Of a stretch of 14,763 nt of DNA, positions 1-6,779 are shown one piece after another. The first letter of the stretch is position 1; every line of letters begins with the position of its first letter. Location of the stretch: contig JAJFHB010000367.1 in the NCBI GenBank assembly GCA_021775795.1, positions 1 to 14,763 on the forward strand, read 5' to 3'. The notes beneath the pieces were generated by a model. That model was given only the letters and a program-made list of their open reading frames with translations. It was not told where the DNA came from and made no database searches. Origin of the DNA: Hyphomicrobiales bacterium. Lineage in GTDB: Bacteria; Pseudomonadota; Alphaproteobacteria; Rhizobiales; JAJFHB01. The position numbers were made by a program, and so were the translations under genes.

Positions 1-755
1 TTCTTCATTTCGGCCCTGAAACGTTCGGCCCAATCCTGACTCGTTGCGTCTGCCAGTTTGGCGACCGGAAGACTCAAATCCGAAGCAGGCTCGTACCCCA
101 CTCCCAGGTCACTCAGAATTCGGGTTAGCGTGGTTCTTGGATGGTAAGAGAGTTCATCATAGGTGACGTACAACGGCTCGATATTCTCTCCGGCAAACCA
201 GGCTTTCCATTCTTCGTCGAGTGTGGTGGCGCGCAGAAGCTGCGCCGCAATCGCCTTCTGATCGTAGATTGCCTCTTTTGGTGCTGAAAGGCGTTCCAGT
301 TCTGACCCGTCGGGTGCGGCGTGCCAGAGCCCGGTTTGCGTGGCTTTCACATAGGAAATTGCCTGTTCGAGCTTGTTCTGGCGCGTCAGATAGATGAACA
401 GCGACTTGCCGAAAGCAGTTTCTATCCGCTCCTTGTCGCTTGAGCACTGAGGATGCAGAACGCCAAGCTGCTCCATGAAAAACGCAAAGCTGTGGCGCTG
501 TAAACGCAATCCGAACATGCCCGTTTCGCCGGCCCCGCGTTTGCGGGCCGCGTCGAACACGGCATTCAATGCGGCGTGTTCAGTGGCAAATTCTTCCCTC
601 GACAGACCGTAGTCGCTCAGCCAATCCAGAATGGACGGCTCGTGAAAGTGGGAATCCGGCACGCCAGACTTGCCCGTCGCCGCCAAGAGCTTGCACAGAA
701 GCGTGCTGCCGCTGCGCGGGCTGGTGCAGATAATGTAAGATTTGTAGTGGGCCAT
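1..755 (-). CDS. Stf0-type sulfotransferase (3' end cut by window edge)
   Basis: The visible 251 residues begin MAHYKSYIICTSPRSGSTLL. Residues 10-17 (TSPRSGST) are the 5'-phosphosulfate-binding loop of PAPS-dependent sulfotransferases, and HFHEP (about residues 36-40) follows as in Stf0/NodH-type enzymes. The block RQNKLEQAISYVKATQTGLW (about residues 132-151) is the second family hallmark: the conserved Arg and the K-x-x-QTG-W stretch of Stf0. The family transfers sulfate from PAPS to a carbohydrate or lipid-linked acceptor; the acceptor here cannot be told. Family members are about 250-270 aa, so only a few C-terminal residues should lie beyond the left edge; the frame is open to base 3. 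The start is the first Met before the P-loop and has no strong Shine-Dalgarno. The gene diverges from the Rieske oxygenase, with about 365 bp between the two starts, so a shared function is possible but not shown. Confidence 0.88.
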   Translation of the reverse strand, partial: MAHYKSYIICTSPRSGSTLLCKLLAATGKSGVPDSHFHEPSILDWLSDYGLSREEFATEHAALNAVFDAARKRGAGETGMFGLRLQRHSFAFFMEQLGVLHPQCSSDKERIETAFGKSLFIYLTRQNKLEQAISYVKATQTGLWHAAPDGSELERLSAPKEAIYDQKAIAAQLLRATTLDEEWKAWFAGENIEPLYVTYDELSYHPRTTLTRILSDLGVGYEPASDLSLPVAKLADATSQDWAERFRAEMK

Positions 756-798
756 TTCGCGTACACTCAGGACCAGTCTGCTTCGAGATTGCACGCCA

Positions 799-810
799 AT
801 CTTACGTAAG
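799..810 (-). promoter_or_regulatory. 10-bp palindrome with possible minus-strand -10 box
   Basis: CTTACGTAAG at 801-810 is a perfect palindrome 46 bp upstream of the sulfotransferase start. Read on the minus strand, TAAGAT (804-799) matches four of six positions of a sigma-70 -10 box and would give a leader of about 36 nt. No good -35 is visible 16-18 nt further up, so the site could need an activator or be coincidental. Confidence 0.3.
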
Positions 811-1044
811 TAAGCGCACCTTTGCCACGGGGGGATTGGGCTCGACGTGTGAAACTGCCGCTGATCGGCTGCAACCAACGCTTGGCGTAGGCCGCAAGAT
901 GAAAGACAATGGATGATGCTTTCGCGATGATGGCTGCGTGTATCTTCCTGTTCACGTCACCACGCAAAACATCCGATTGAGCGAGCAAGCAAGCGGATTG
1001 CCAGTCTGTTGCATCGGGCGTCATTGATGGTTTATGGATGAAAC

Positions 1045-1078
1045 CGGGTCACGTGATAGGCGCCATGACCCGTATAAT
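1045..1078 (+). promoter_or_regulatory. Operator (7-bp inverted repeat) abutting a consensus -10 box
   Basis: CGGGTCA (1045-1051) and TGACCCG (1066-1072) are perfect inverted arms whose centres are 21 bp apart, two helical turns. Inside lie two further palindromes, TCACGTGA (1049-1056) and GGCGCC (1059-1064). TATAAT at 1073-1078 touches the right arm, and the place where a -35 would sit is occupied by the dyad. This arrangement suits a dimeric or tetrameric repressor or activator controlling the Rieske gene. Transcription would begin near 1085, giving a leader of roughly 37 nt to the ATG at 1122. No regulator gene lies next to it in the window. Confidence 0.6.
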
Positions 1079-1121
1079 CCCGAGCGGACAATGGACTTCG
1101 GCGCCACGGGGAACCAGCACC

Positions 1122-2276
1122 ATGCAGATGGAAGAGCAACCATTGTTGGCGGCATTGCAGTCCTACCTCGACTTGCCACTGGAGCGCATTCGCACGTTCG
1201 AACCGGGACATTATACATCCGGGGAATTCTATGACCTTGAGGTCGAGCATATCTGGAAGAAGCAATGGATCAACGTTGGGCACGTCAGCGAAGTTCGCAA
1301 ACCCGGTGACTATTTCTCGATTGACCTGATCGGGGAACCGATGATGATCGTGCGAGGCAAGGATATGCAGATCCGCGCGCTCAGCACCGTGTGCCGGCAC
1401 CGTTACATGCTCGTGGCCATGGACAAGGAGAGCGGCAACAAGAATTCGTTCCGATGCCCCTACCACCATTGGACCTACGCAACCGACGGCAAACTTGTCA
1501 GCGCCACCTATATGGAAGGCCACGAGGAATTCGACGCCAGCAAGGTTTGCCTGCCGCAATTCCGTATTGAAATCTGGAATGATCTGATCTGGGTCAACCT
1601 GGACGATGCTGCAGAGCCACTTGCACCGCGTCTATCAGCTCTCAACGACCTTTTCTCGGTCTACTCCTGTGGCGATGACTGGGACATGACCAATCTTTAC
1701 GACAAGGTCTGGCCCGGCAATTGGAAGAACTTTACCGAGAACAATATGGAAGGCTACCACCACATGGGCCTTCACAAGAATACACTGGAGACCTATTCGC
1801 CAACCCGAAACACAGCCAACGTCACCTATGGCGAATGGTGGACGCGATATCAGGTCCTCTACGACATGGATCTGGAACCAGCCCGCGACCTCATTGCGCA
1901 GTCAAACTGGCAGCCCGGCGATATGCACCAGGATGAACCGTGCCTCGACATCTTGATGGTCCATCCGGGCAACGCCTTTGTGATCTATCCGGGTGGCGCC
2001 GGGTTTTACGCCCTGTGGCCAACCGCGGTGGACGAGGTGCGCTACAGGGCCGGTTCGGTCAGGCCCGGTGACATGGAACGCTTCGATCCCGATGGTGAAG
2101 CCTATGATTCATTCCGCGCACTTGATGAGGACGGTGAGAGCATGCCTCACATTGCACGCGGCGTACAATCATCCCGGGCTGCTGCCGGCTACCTGACCTG
2201 GATGGAGGAACCCATTCTGCGCTGGATGCAGTGGATTTCGCGCCGCATACTCGAGGGCGAAACCGCTAAACAATAG
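1122..2276 (+). CDS. Rieske 2Fe-2S oxygenase, alpha (catalytic) subunit
   Basis: 384 aa. The N-terminal Rieske domain binds the [2Fe-2S] cluster through C91-R-H93 and C112-P-Y-H115, with 18 residues between the pairs. The catalytic domain carries ENNMEGYHHMGLH (about 206-218), in which H213 and H218 should bind the mononuclear iron. E210, three residues before H213, is in the place where most family members have the bridging Asp. D276 (CLDILMVHPGN) is the likely third iron ligand. Such subunits use electrons from a separate reductase to hydroxylate an aromatic ring or to oxidatively split an N- or O-alkyl group; no reductase or ferredoxin gene is adjacent. The start was set at 1122, although the frame is open to 1038, because the candidate -10 box (1073-1078) lies inside that extension and GGGGA at 1108-1112 precedes ATG 1122. 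The substrate is unknown; a quaternary amine (CntA/GbcA-like) or an aromatic acid are both possible. Confidence 0.87.
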   Translation: MQMEEQPLLAALQSYLDLPLERIRTFEPGHYTSGEFYDLEVEHIWKKQWINVGHVSEVRKPGDYFSIDLIGEPMMIVRGKDMQIRALSTVCRHRYMLVAMDKESGNKNSFRCPYHHWTYATDGKLVSATYMEGHEEFDASKVCLPQFRIEIWNDLIWVNLDDAAEPLAPRLSALNDLFSVYSCGDDWDMTNLYDKVWPGNWKNFTENNMEGYHHMGLHKNTLETYSPTRNTANVTYGEWWTRYQVLYDMDLEPARDLIAQSNWQPGDMHQDEPCLDILMVHPGNAFVIYPGGAGFYALWPTAVDEVRYRAGSVRPGDMERFDPDGEAYDSFRALDEDGESMPHIARGVQSSRAAAGYLTWMEEPILRWMQWISRRILEGETAKQ

Positions 2277-2296
2277 CCCTGCCCTTCGCGGCAAAA

Positions 2297-2339
2297 TTGG
2301 AGGCAAAGCTGCATGACGCTCCAGTTGGTATTTAACTGA
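2297..2339 (+). promoter_or_regulatory. Possible 8-codon leader ORF coupled to the next gene
   Basis: The strongest Shine-Dalgarno here, TTGGAGG (2297-2303), lies 9 nt upstream of an ATG at 2313. That ATG opens an 8-codon frame (MTLQLVFN) ending with TGA at 2337-2339, one base before the ATG of the following gene. The following gene has no own Shine-Dalgarno at normal distance, so ribosomes finishing the mini-ORF could reinitiate there. The same sequence could also be chance; the peptide itself need not have a role. Confidence 0.35.
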
Positions 2340-2340
2340 T

Positions 2341-2784
2341 ATGAGTCGTGACAGAGGCACGATTACCTTCAAATTCGATGAAACACTCAACGGCAGACAA
2401 TGGCTGACATTGCTCGACCATCTCAAAGAAGCGGGATGGACATATGAACATGAAGGCATGGTTCTGGTCAGCCCCCTCAATGCCGACGCAATCGCCTTTG
2501 GGGGAGTGGCACTAAGCCGTGATGCTCTTGAAAGGCTTGTTGATGCGAAAGGGATCAGGGATGAAGCACTATTGCTTCTGCTCCGCGATGCCAACGGCGA
2601 CTCCGCATGTACATTGTATCAACGCAGCGAAGAGTTTTCGGTGTTTCTCGGTGACACCTCCAGGGATGTTCCCGACCATCTGATTGTTGATTACGGTCAC
2701 TATCTCTCGATTTTCCTTCCTGTCCTGTTTGAACTCAAGGGTGCTTTTGGGCTGAATGTCTCTGCCTATGTTGACCGCGTTTAG
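2341..2784 (+). CDS. Hypothetical protein, 147 aa, unrecognised
   Basis: I do not recognise this family. The protein begins MSRDRGTITFKFDETLNGRQ, has no signal peptide or clear membrane segment, and looks like a small mixed alpha/beta cytosolic protein. A hydrophobic stretch near residues 121-133 (YLSIFLPVLFELK) is probably buried core or an amphipathic helix. There is no cysteine cluster or nucleotide-binding motif. It lies 64 bp behind the Rieske gene on the same strand, so it may be co-transcribed. The start follows a possible leader mini-ORF by one base; an in-frame stop at 2314-2316 rules out a much longer N-terminus. Third codon positions are richer in A/T than in the flanking genes, which may mark it as acquired. 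Coding status rests on the open frame and position, not on homology. Confidence 0.6.
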   Translation: MSRDRGTITFKFDETLNGRQWLTLLDHLKEAGWTYEHEGMVLVSPLNADAIAFGGVALSRDALERLVDAKGIRDEALLLLLRDANGDSACTLYQRSEEFSVFLGDTSRDVPDHLIVDYGHYLSIFLPVLFELKGAFGLNVSAYVDRV

Positions 2785-3112
2785 CTGGTTTTCGGCTCTC
2801 GGTGTCCTTGTGACTGATGCTCCTCAAATCCGGGCTGGTTCGCTTGCCTTTACGGAGACTTGCCACCTTTCAGGCCGCAATTGTGTTTCCTGGTGCCCTG
2901 CGACCGGGAAGACATTGAACCGAATGCCTTCGACATTCGCACAAATTGGTGCAACGGTGCCTTGACTGTCGCGGATCGGGGCATCTCATGACCCCTCGCT
3001 TGAAGCCTCTCAAGGAGGCGGCCCTCGGACAAGAATAGCTCTATGCCGGATGGTGGACCCCGCCGCCACCGTTTCCTTATGCTCGCAACACTCCTAGAGA
3101 GGAGAATATCCG
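2785..3112. other. Gene-poor stretch between hypothetical and exported protein genes
   Basis: I find no supported gene in these 328 bases. A 57-codon stop-free frame on the plus strand (about 2820-2990) has no start codon with a ribosome binding site. A small hairpin, GCCTC-TCAAG-GAGGC (3005-3019), has no following T-run and is not a convincing terminator. GAGGAGA at 3096-3102 belongs to the downstream gene. Confidence 0.5.
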
Positions 3113-3502
3113 ATGCGCCTTACCGTTTCGCTCGCCAGCCTATGCTTCTTGATGATGACAATCACGTTTGGATCAGCCCGTGTCGCCCAGGCCACGAGCT
3201 GCCCTTGTTGGACAACGGAGCGGATCGTAGAAGCATGTGCCAACATGGAAGGCATATATTTTGAAGCGAGGCTTTCCATGTATCTTCGTTGCTGGCCGGC
3301 CGGATCCGAAGAAGAAATTGAATTATACGGCACCGAGGATATTGAAGCGCGTTTCCGCACCACATCGTCTGTTTGCCAGGTTACGGCTCTAGGATCAGGC
3401 GACAGGCAAGACCATACTTTCGGTTTGGCGGCGGAAGAATTGGAACCTGCCTGCAGGGCGAACCTGCAGGAGGCGCAACGTACCCTCAACTTCGCGCAGT
3501 AG
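3113..3502 (+). CDS. Small exported six-cysteine protein, function unknown
   Basis: 129 aa. The N-terminus is a typical Sec signal peptide: MRLTVS, a hydrophobic core of about residues 5-20, then SARVAQA ending near residue 27 before TSCPCW. The mature part of about 100 residues contains six cysteines (C30, C32, C42, C60, C88, C114), an even number suited to three disulfide bonds in the periplasm. A Shine-Dalgarno-like GAGGAGA (3096-3102) precedes the ATG at a fairly long spacing and supports this start. I cannot name the family. C30-P-C32 looks like a short redox motif but is not the C-x-x-C of thioredoxins. It is read alone: the upstream gene is more than 300 bp away and the downstream gene is convergent. 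Two CCTGCAGG palindromes (3450-3457 and 3463-3470) lie near its 3' end. Confidence 0.72.
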   Translation: MRLTVSLASLCFLMMTITFGSARVAQATSCPCWTTERIVEACANMEGIYFEARLSMYLRCWPAGSEEEIELYGTEDIEARFRTTSSVCQVTALGSGDRQDHTFGLAAEELEPACRANLQEAQRTLNFAQ

Positions 3503-3640
3503 ATTGGCGATTGCGAAGGTGTAGGCCGCGTTCACTCCTGCCCATGTCGTGGGCTCTTCCAATACTCTGACTGCAAATTGACAGTGACAATCGAAGGTAC
3601 AACCGCCGTCGCGCGGCCCTCCTTTTGTGAAGGTCACTGC

Positions 3641-4267
3641 CTAGTTTTTGGGCCACTGTTTGGCAAAGGGCTGTTGCAGCGCCCGCTCAACCTGATCAAG
3701 ACGGTCCTGGCCATAAAACATGTCGCCGTCGACGAAGTAGGTGGGCGAGCCAAAGACGGAGCGTTCAATGGCTTCTGCCGTGTTTGCTTCGTAGACCGCC
3801 TTCACCTCGGGCGCTCGCGCCGCCTCAAGCAGGGAGGGGGCATCGAAACCTGCTGATGTAGCCACATCTCGCAAAACACTCTCATCCGCAAGGTCTGCAT
3901 GCTGTAACCAGTGAGCCTCCAGAAAGGCATGGGCCAGCCCGTCTACATTGCCGCCGTCCGCTGCGCCGGCAATCAGCATGGCGTTGACCAGGCTTGTGTC
4001 GTGAAAGTGGTTGGCATTGAAGCCATGCTTTATCGGCACGTTGCGGTATTCCGCCCAACGCTCAATCTCCCGGGCAAAATAGTAGGTGTTGTGGGCCTTG
4101 CTGCGGGCACGAAAACCGCCGGGGGAAACGGCTGAAACAACGCCGTTCAGATAGACCGGCTTATGCACAATGCGGCGGCCGGCGGCAGCAGCAATTTCCG
4201 CCAAACGGCTTGACCCGATATAGGCGAACACCGAATGGGCAGAATAGAAATACTCGATCTCCGACAT
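3641..4267 (-). CDS. 2-hydroxychromene-2-carboxylate isomerase / DsbA-fold (kappa-GST-like) protein
   Basis: 208 aa, the usual length for this thioredoxin-fold family. The N-terminus IEYFYSAHSVFAYIGS matches the beta1-alpha1 turn, where the family's catalytic Ser binds glutathione (S9 or S12 here; no C-x-x-C, so not a disulfide oxidoreductase). The C-terminal block VFGSPTYFVDGDMFYGQDRL (171-190) carries the conserved cis-Pro (P175) and the G-Q/N-D-R-L ending typical of HCCA isomerases. Known members isomerise 2-hydroxychromene-2-carboxylate in naphthalene-type degradation or act as kappa-class glutathione transferases; many bacterial paralogues have unknown substrates. It lies 76 bp behind the AraC-type regulator on the same strand and is probably co-transcribed. 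AAGGGA just upstream of the ATG is a plausible ribosome binding site. The family call is firm, the substrate is not. Confidence 0.87.
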   Translation of the reverse strand: MSEIEYFYSAHSVFAYIGSSRLAEIAAAAGRRIVHKPVYLNGVVSAVSPGGFRARSKAHNTYYFAREIERWAEYRNVPIKHGFNANHFHDTSLVNAMLIAGAADGGNVDGLAHAFLEAHWLQHADLADESVLRDVATSAGFDAPSLLEAARAPEVKAVYEANTAEAIERSVFGSPTYFVDGDMFYGQDRLDQVERALQQPFAKQWPKN

Positions 4268-4343
4268 GCCTGCTTCCCTTAAATGACGCTGGTGAATCCG
4301 GTGCCCCTGATGCGGGCAGTATCAATACCATTGCAGCAATTGA

Positions 4344-5312
4344 TCAGGCAACCGCAGCCGCAGCACCGCGACGAAGACTGCCAGGTGTTACGCCAAAAAC
4401 GCGCTTGAAGGCGCGACAGAAGGCGGCTTCCGAACGGTATCCAAGCTCAACGGAAATATCGGACAGGGTGCCAGTGCCGTCGAGCAGGCGGGCGCGGGCG
4501 AGTTGCATGCGCCATTCGGTGAGATACTGCATGGCGGGCTGGCCGACCATTTCCGTAAACCTTGCGGAAAAGGCGGAGCGCGACATGCCGACTTCCTGGG
4601 ACAGGGTGGCGACACTCCACTCCCTCTCCGGCAGCTTGCGGATGAGAGCAAGCGCCCGCCCGATCCTGTCATCGCGCAGGGCGGCAAGCCAACCCTGGTC
4701 CGCTTCGGGAGCGCGTTCCAGCCAGGCCCGGATCGCCTGAATGACGACGACGTCGGCAAGGCGTGTGATAACGGTTTCACCACCGGGCTTGAGAACCGCC
4801 GCTTCACTGGCGATAAACCGCAGGGTGCTCTGCAACCAGCCGCTCGCCTCATCACCCCAACCGTCAATCTGGATGATTTCGGGCAGAAGCTTGAGAAGAT
4901 GTTGCGCCGCCACCGCGTCAAAGCGGACGACGCCGTACATGGAGCGGGTCAGCTCACCACCGCCGCCGTAGGCCATGTATTCATAGCACTCGCTGATTTT
5001 GTCGACCGGAATATCAAACAACGGTTGCGCTGCGACCCCGGGGTCGCTGCTGATGATGTGGGGCGGGCCATGAGGAATGAGGGTGAGGCTTCCCTGCTCC
5101 AGCAGCCGTGGTTCTGAACCCTCTATCTGTAGCCAGCAACGCCCGGACGTCACGACAAGAAAGGTCATGACATCTTCAAGTCTGGGGATGGCAATGCCGA
5201 ACGGTGCAGTGAATTCACCACGACAATAAAGCGTCCCCGTCAGGCGGAGCATGTGAAGGGTTTCCGCAAGCGGGTCGGATGTTGGCGGGATCACGGGGTT
5301 TGGTGTCGTCAT
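4344..5312 (-). CDS. AraC-family transcriptional regulator with cupin_6-type sensor half
   Basis: 322 aa. Residues about 13-200 resemble the cupin_6 ligand-binding half: the DPLAETLHMLRLTG opening, then SLTLIPHGPPHII (75-87) in a beta-rich stretch. Residues about 215-315 form the double helix-turn-helix of AraC/XylS proteins, with the first HTH around WSVATLSQEVGMSRSAFSAR (232-251) and the second around LSDISVELGYRSEAAFCRAF (283-302), ending in the characteristic FGVTPGSLRR. It should be a DNA-binding activator responding to a small molecule. It is divergent from the NmrA-like gene across 141 bp and upstream of the isomerase, the normal layout for a local regulator of both units. The frame on the opposite strand (4503-5117) is a shadow of this gene. 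Confidence 0.92.
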   Translation of the reverse strand: MTTPNPVIPPTSDPLAETLHMLRLTGTLYCRGEFTAPFGIAIPRLEDVMTFLVVTSGRCWLQIEGSEPRLLEQGSLTLIPHGPPHIISSDPGVAAQPLFDIPVDKISECYEYMAYGGGGELTRSMYGVVRFDAVAAQHLLKLLPEIIQIDGWGDEASGWLQSTLRFIASEAAVLKPGGETVITRLADVVVIQAIRAWLERAPEADQGWLAALRDDRIGRALALIRKLPEREWSVATLSQEVGMSRSAFSARFTEMVGQPAMQYLTEWRMQLARARLLDGTGTLSDISVELGYRSEAAFCRAFKRVFGVTPGSLRRGAAAAVA

Positions 5313-5453
5313 TTCAACTCTATAGCCCAGGTGCCTACCAATAATCCACTCAATTGGACGAACTGCATATAATTCTGGATATATCTACATTGTTAGTCTC
5401 ACCCGATCCTCATATGTCTGATCCACGTTCAATCACTCACACGGAGAAGCATC
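5313..5453. promoter_or_regulatory. Divergent control region, AraC regulator / NmrA-like gene
   Basis: This AT-richer 141-bp gap separates two divergent starts. On the plus strand TATAAT (5368-5373) is a consensus -10 box without a good -35 at 17 bp, as in activator-dependent promoters; TTGGAC (5354-5359) is too close to serve as its -35. GGAG (5443-5446) lies 7 nt before ATG 5454. I see no clear repeated half-site for the AraC protein, so operator positions are not called. Confidence 0.45.
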
Positions 5454-6281
5454 ATGAGTAACGCGCCCATTCTCGTCATTGGATCGACCGGCAAGACCGG
5501 CCGCCGCATTGCGGCAACGCTTAGCGCGCGCCAAATTCCGGTCCGGCACGGATCACGTAATTCTGCCATTCCTTTCGACTGGGACAGGCCGGACACATGG
5601 GCTCGCGCACTGAAAGGCGTTGCTTCCGCCTATGTGTCATACTTCCCCGACCTCGCTTTTCCCGGTGCCCCGGAAAAAATCGAAGCCCTGGCGGAAAGCG
5701 CCAAACAGGCCGGCGTCAAACGGCTTGTCTTGTTGTCAGGCCGTGGCGAAGCCCACGCACAGCACTGCGAAGATATCATCGCCAACAGCGGCCTGGAGTT
5801 TACCCTCGTGCGTGCGGCCTGGTTCGCCCAGAATTTTTCTGAAGGTTATCTTCGTGACCCGGTTCTCGACGGCATGATCGCGCTGCCGGCCGGCGATGTC
5901 CGCGAGCCCATTGTCGATGTGGATGATATTGCCGACGTCGCCGTGGCCGCCCTCACGGAAGATCACCATGCAGGCCAGCTCTACGAGATCACAGGCCCGC
6001 AGCTTTTGAGTTTTGCCGAGGCGGCGTCTGAACTGTCTTCAGCCACCCGAAGTGAGGTTCGCTATCTACCCATCAGCTTCGATCAGTTTCATGCCGCCAT
6101 GACGGAGATTGGCGGCGCGATGGTGGCCGATGTTTTCACGGATATTTGCCGGGAAGTGCTGGATGGGCGGAATGCCTCGCTTGGTGATGGTGTGAAACGG
6201 GCGTTGGGCCGCGAGCCCCGCGACTTTGCCACCTTCTGCCGCCTTGCCGCCGATGCCGGGGCCTGGAGCGCTGCCGCCTGA
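5454..6281 (+). CDS. NmrA-like NAD(P)-binding (atypical SDR) protein
   Basis: 275 aa. The N-terminus PILVIGSTGKTGRRIA carries the G-x-x-G-x-x-G nucleotide-binding turn (G10, G13, G16) of atypical short-chain dehydrogenases. RLVLLSGRGEAHAQHCEDII (about 94-113) and FTLVRAAWFAQNF (about 120-132) follow the NmrA/azoreductase pattern, then PIVDVDDIADVAVAAL (about 153-168) and YEITGPQLLSFAEAA, which are standard for the family. Members act as NAD(P)H-dependent reductases or as redox-sensing regulators; there is no classical Y-x-x-x-K pair, so catalysis cannot be asserted. GGAG 7 nt upstream supports the start. It is first of a plus-strand set with two membrane proteins and probably under the divergent AraC-type regulator. 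Confidence 0.9.
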   Translation: MSNAPILVIGSTGKTGRRIAATLSARQIPVRHGSRNSAIPFDWDRPDTWARALKGVASAYVSYFPDLAFPGAPEKIEALAESAKQAGVKRLVLLSGRGEAHAQHCEDIIANSGLEFTLVRAAWFAQNFSEGYLRDPVLDGMIALPAGDVREPIVDVDDIADVAVAALTEDHHAGQLYEITGPQLLSFAEAASELSSATRSEVRYLPISFDQFHAAMTEIGGAMVADVFTDICREVLDGRNASLGDGVKRALGREPRDFATFCRLAADAGAWSAAA

Positions 6282-6333
6282 TGAAACGGGAGAACAGGTT
6301 TCCCGCACCCTTCCCCTGCAACGGAAAGAGATC

Positions 6334-6726
6334 ATGAAAAACTCGAAACTGCTCAAAGCGCTTCTGTTCTTAGGTGGCGCGGTTGCCATTGGTATTGGCG
6401 CTGCCATTCTTCTGATGCCAACCGATTTCTACGGGACATACGGTATCGACATTGGCCGTGACGCCAGCCTGCTCAATGAAATCAGGGCGCCCGGCGGCGC
6501 TCTGGTGGCGATGGGTGTCCTTGTGATGGCGGGGGCGTTTTTCGCACAATTCACTTTTGCTTCCACAGTGATCGCAACGGCGGCCTATCTCTCTTACGGG
6601 CTCTCCCGTCTCTTCAGTATGGCGATGGACGGAATGCCGGACAGCGGTCTTGCCGGGGCCGCCGCCTTCGAACTGGTGATGGGGGTGATCTGTGCCTTTG
6701 CCCTCGTGCGCTATCGGGTGAGTTGA
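6334..6726 (+). CDS. DUF4345-type small membrane protein
   Basis: 130 aa with about four membrane segments (roughly residues 9-28, 50-72, 74-92 and 105-124). IGIGAAILLMPTDFYGTYGI followed by LLNEIRAPGGALVAMG is the conserved DUF4345 pattern. Function is unknown in the family. The frame is open further upstream to 6226, inside the NmrA-like gene, but that extension (proline-rich, reading over the neighbour's end) is not credible; ATG 6334 has GGAAAGAG just upstream and leads straight into the first membrane helix. It lies 52 bp behind the NmrA-like gene and 53 bp before the DUF1772 gene, in the same operon. Confidence 0.83.
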   Translation: MKNSKLLKALLFLGGAVAIGIGAAILLMPTDFYGTYGIDIGRDASLLNEIRAPGGALVAMGVLVMAGAFFAQFTFASTVIATAAYLSYGLSRLFSMAMDGMPDSGLAGAAAFELVMGVICAFALVRYRVS

Positions 6727-6779
6727 AACCTCCAGCGCAACACCAGCCTTCCCTCAATCACGCACCAAGGTTTCATCAG

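Larger units (their letters stand above)
756..1121. other. Intergenic region between divergent sulfotransferase and Rieske oxygenase genes
   Basis: There is no convincing gene in these 366 bases. Short open frames exist on both strands, but none has a ribosome binding site or recognisable protein. The region holds a palindrome near the sulfotransferase side (801-810) and a well-formed operator/promoter near the oxygenase side (1045-1078), both described separately. The stretch between about 830 and 1035 shows nothing I can name. Confidence 0.6.

Noticed and set aside
1038..1121. N-terminal extension of the Rieske protein to ATG 1038 or 1065
   Set aside because: The likely -10 box and operator (1045-1078) lie inside it and there is no ribosome binding site; ATG 1122 has GGGGA upstream.
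2820..2990. Stop-free 57-codon plus-strand frame behind the 147-aa gene, and small ORFs overlapping it on both strands
   Set aside because: No start with a ribosome binding site, no recognisable protein, and several frames are open in the same place.
3005..3019. GCCTC-TCAAG-GAGGC hairpin as terminator
   Set aside because: Short stem and no T-run on either strand.
3443..3470. Two CCTGCAGG palindromes and a repeated GAACCTGC, 17 bp apart
   Set aside because: Inside the coding sequence of the exported protein, only two copies; probably a small local duplication.
4321..4344. ATCAAT/ATTGAT and ATTGC-A-GCAAT dyads between the AraC-type regulator and the isomerase
   Set aside because: AT-rich short arms that compete with each other, no T-run; not strong enough to call a terminator or operator.
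4503..5117. 204-aa open frame on the plus strand
   Set aside because: Lies wholly opposite the AraC-family gene and shows no family features; a shadow of high-GC coding.
6723..6779. TTG start of the DUF1772 gene overlapping the previous stop by 4 nt
   Set aside because: It adds 19 polar residues not typical of the family; ATG 6780 has AAGG upstream and starts at the first membrane helix. Coupling cannot be fully excluded.
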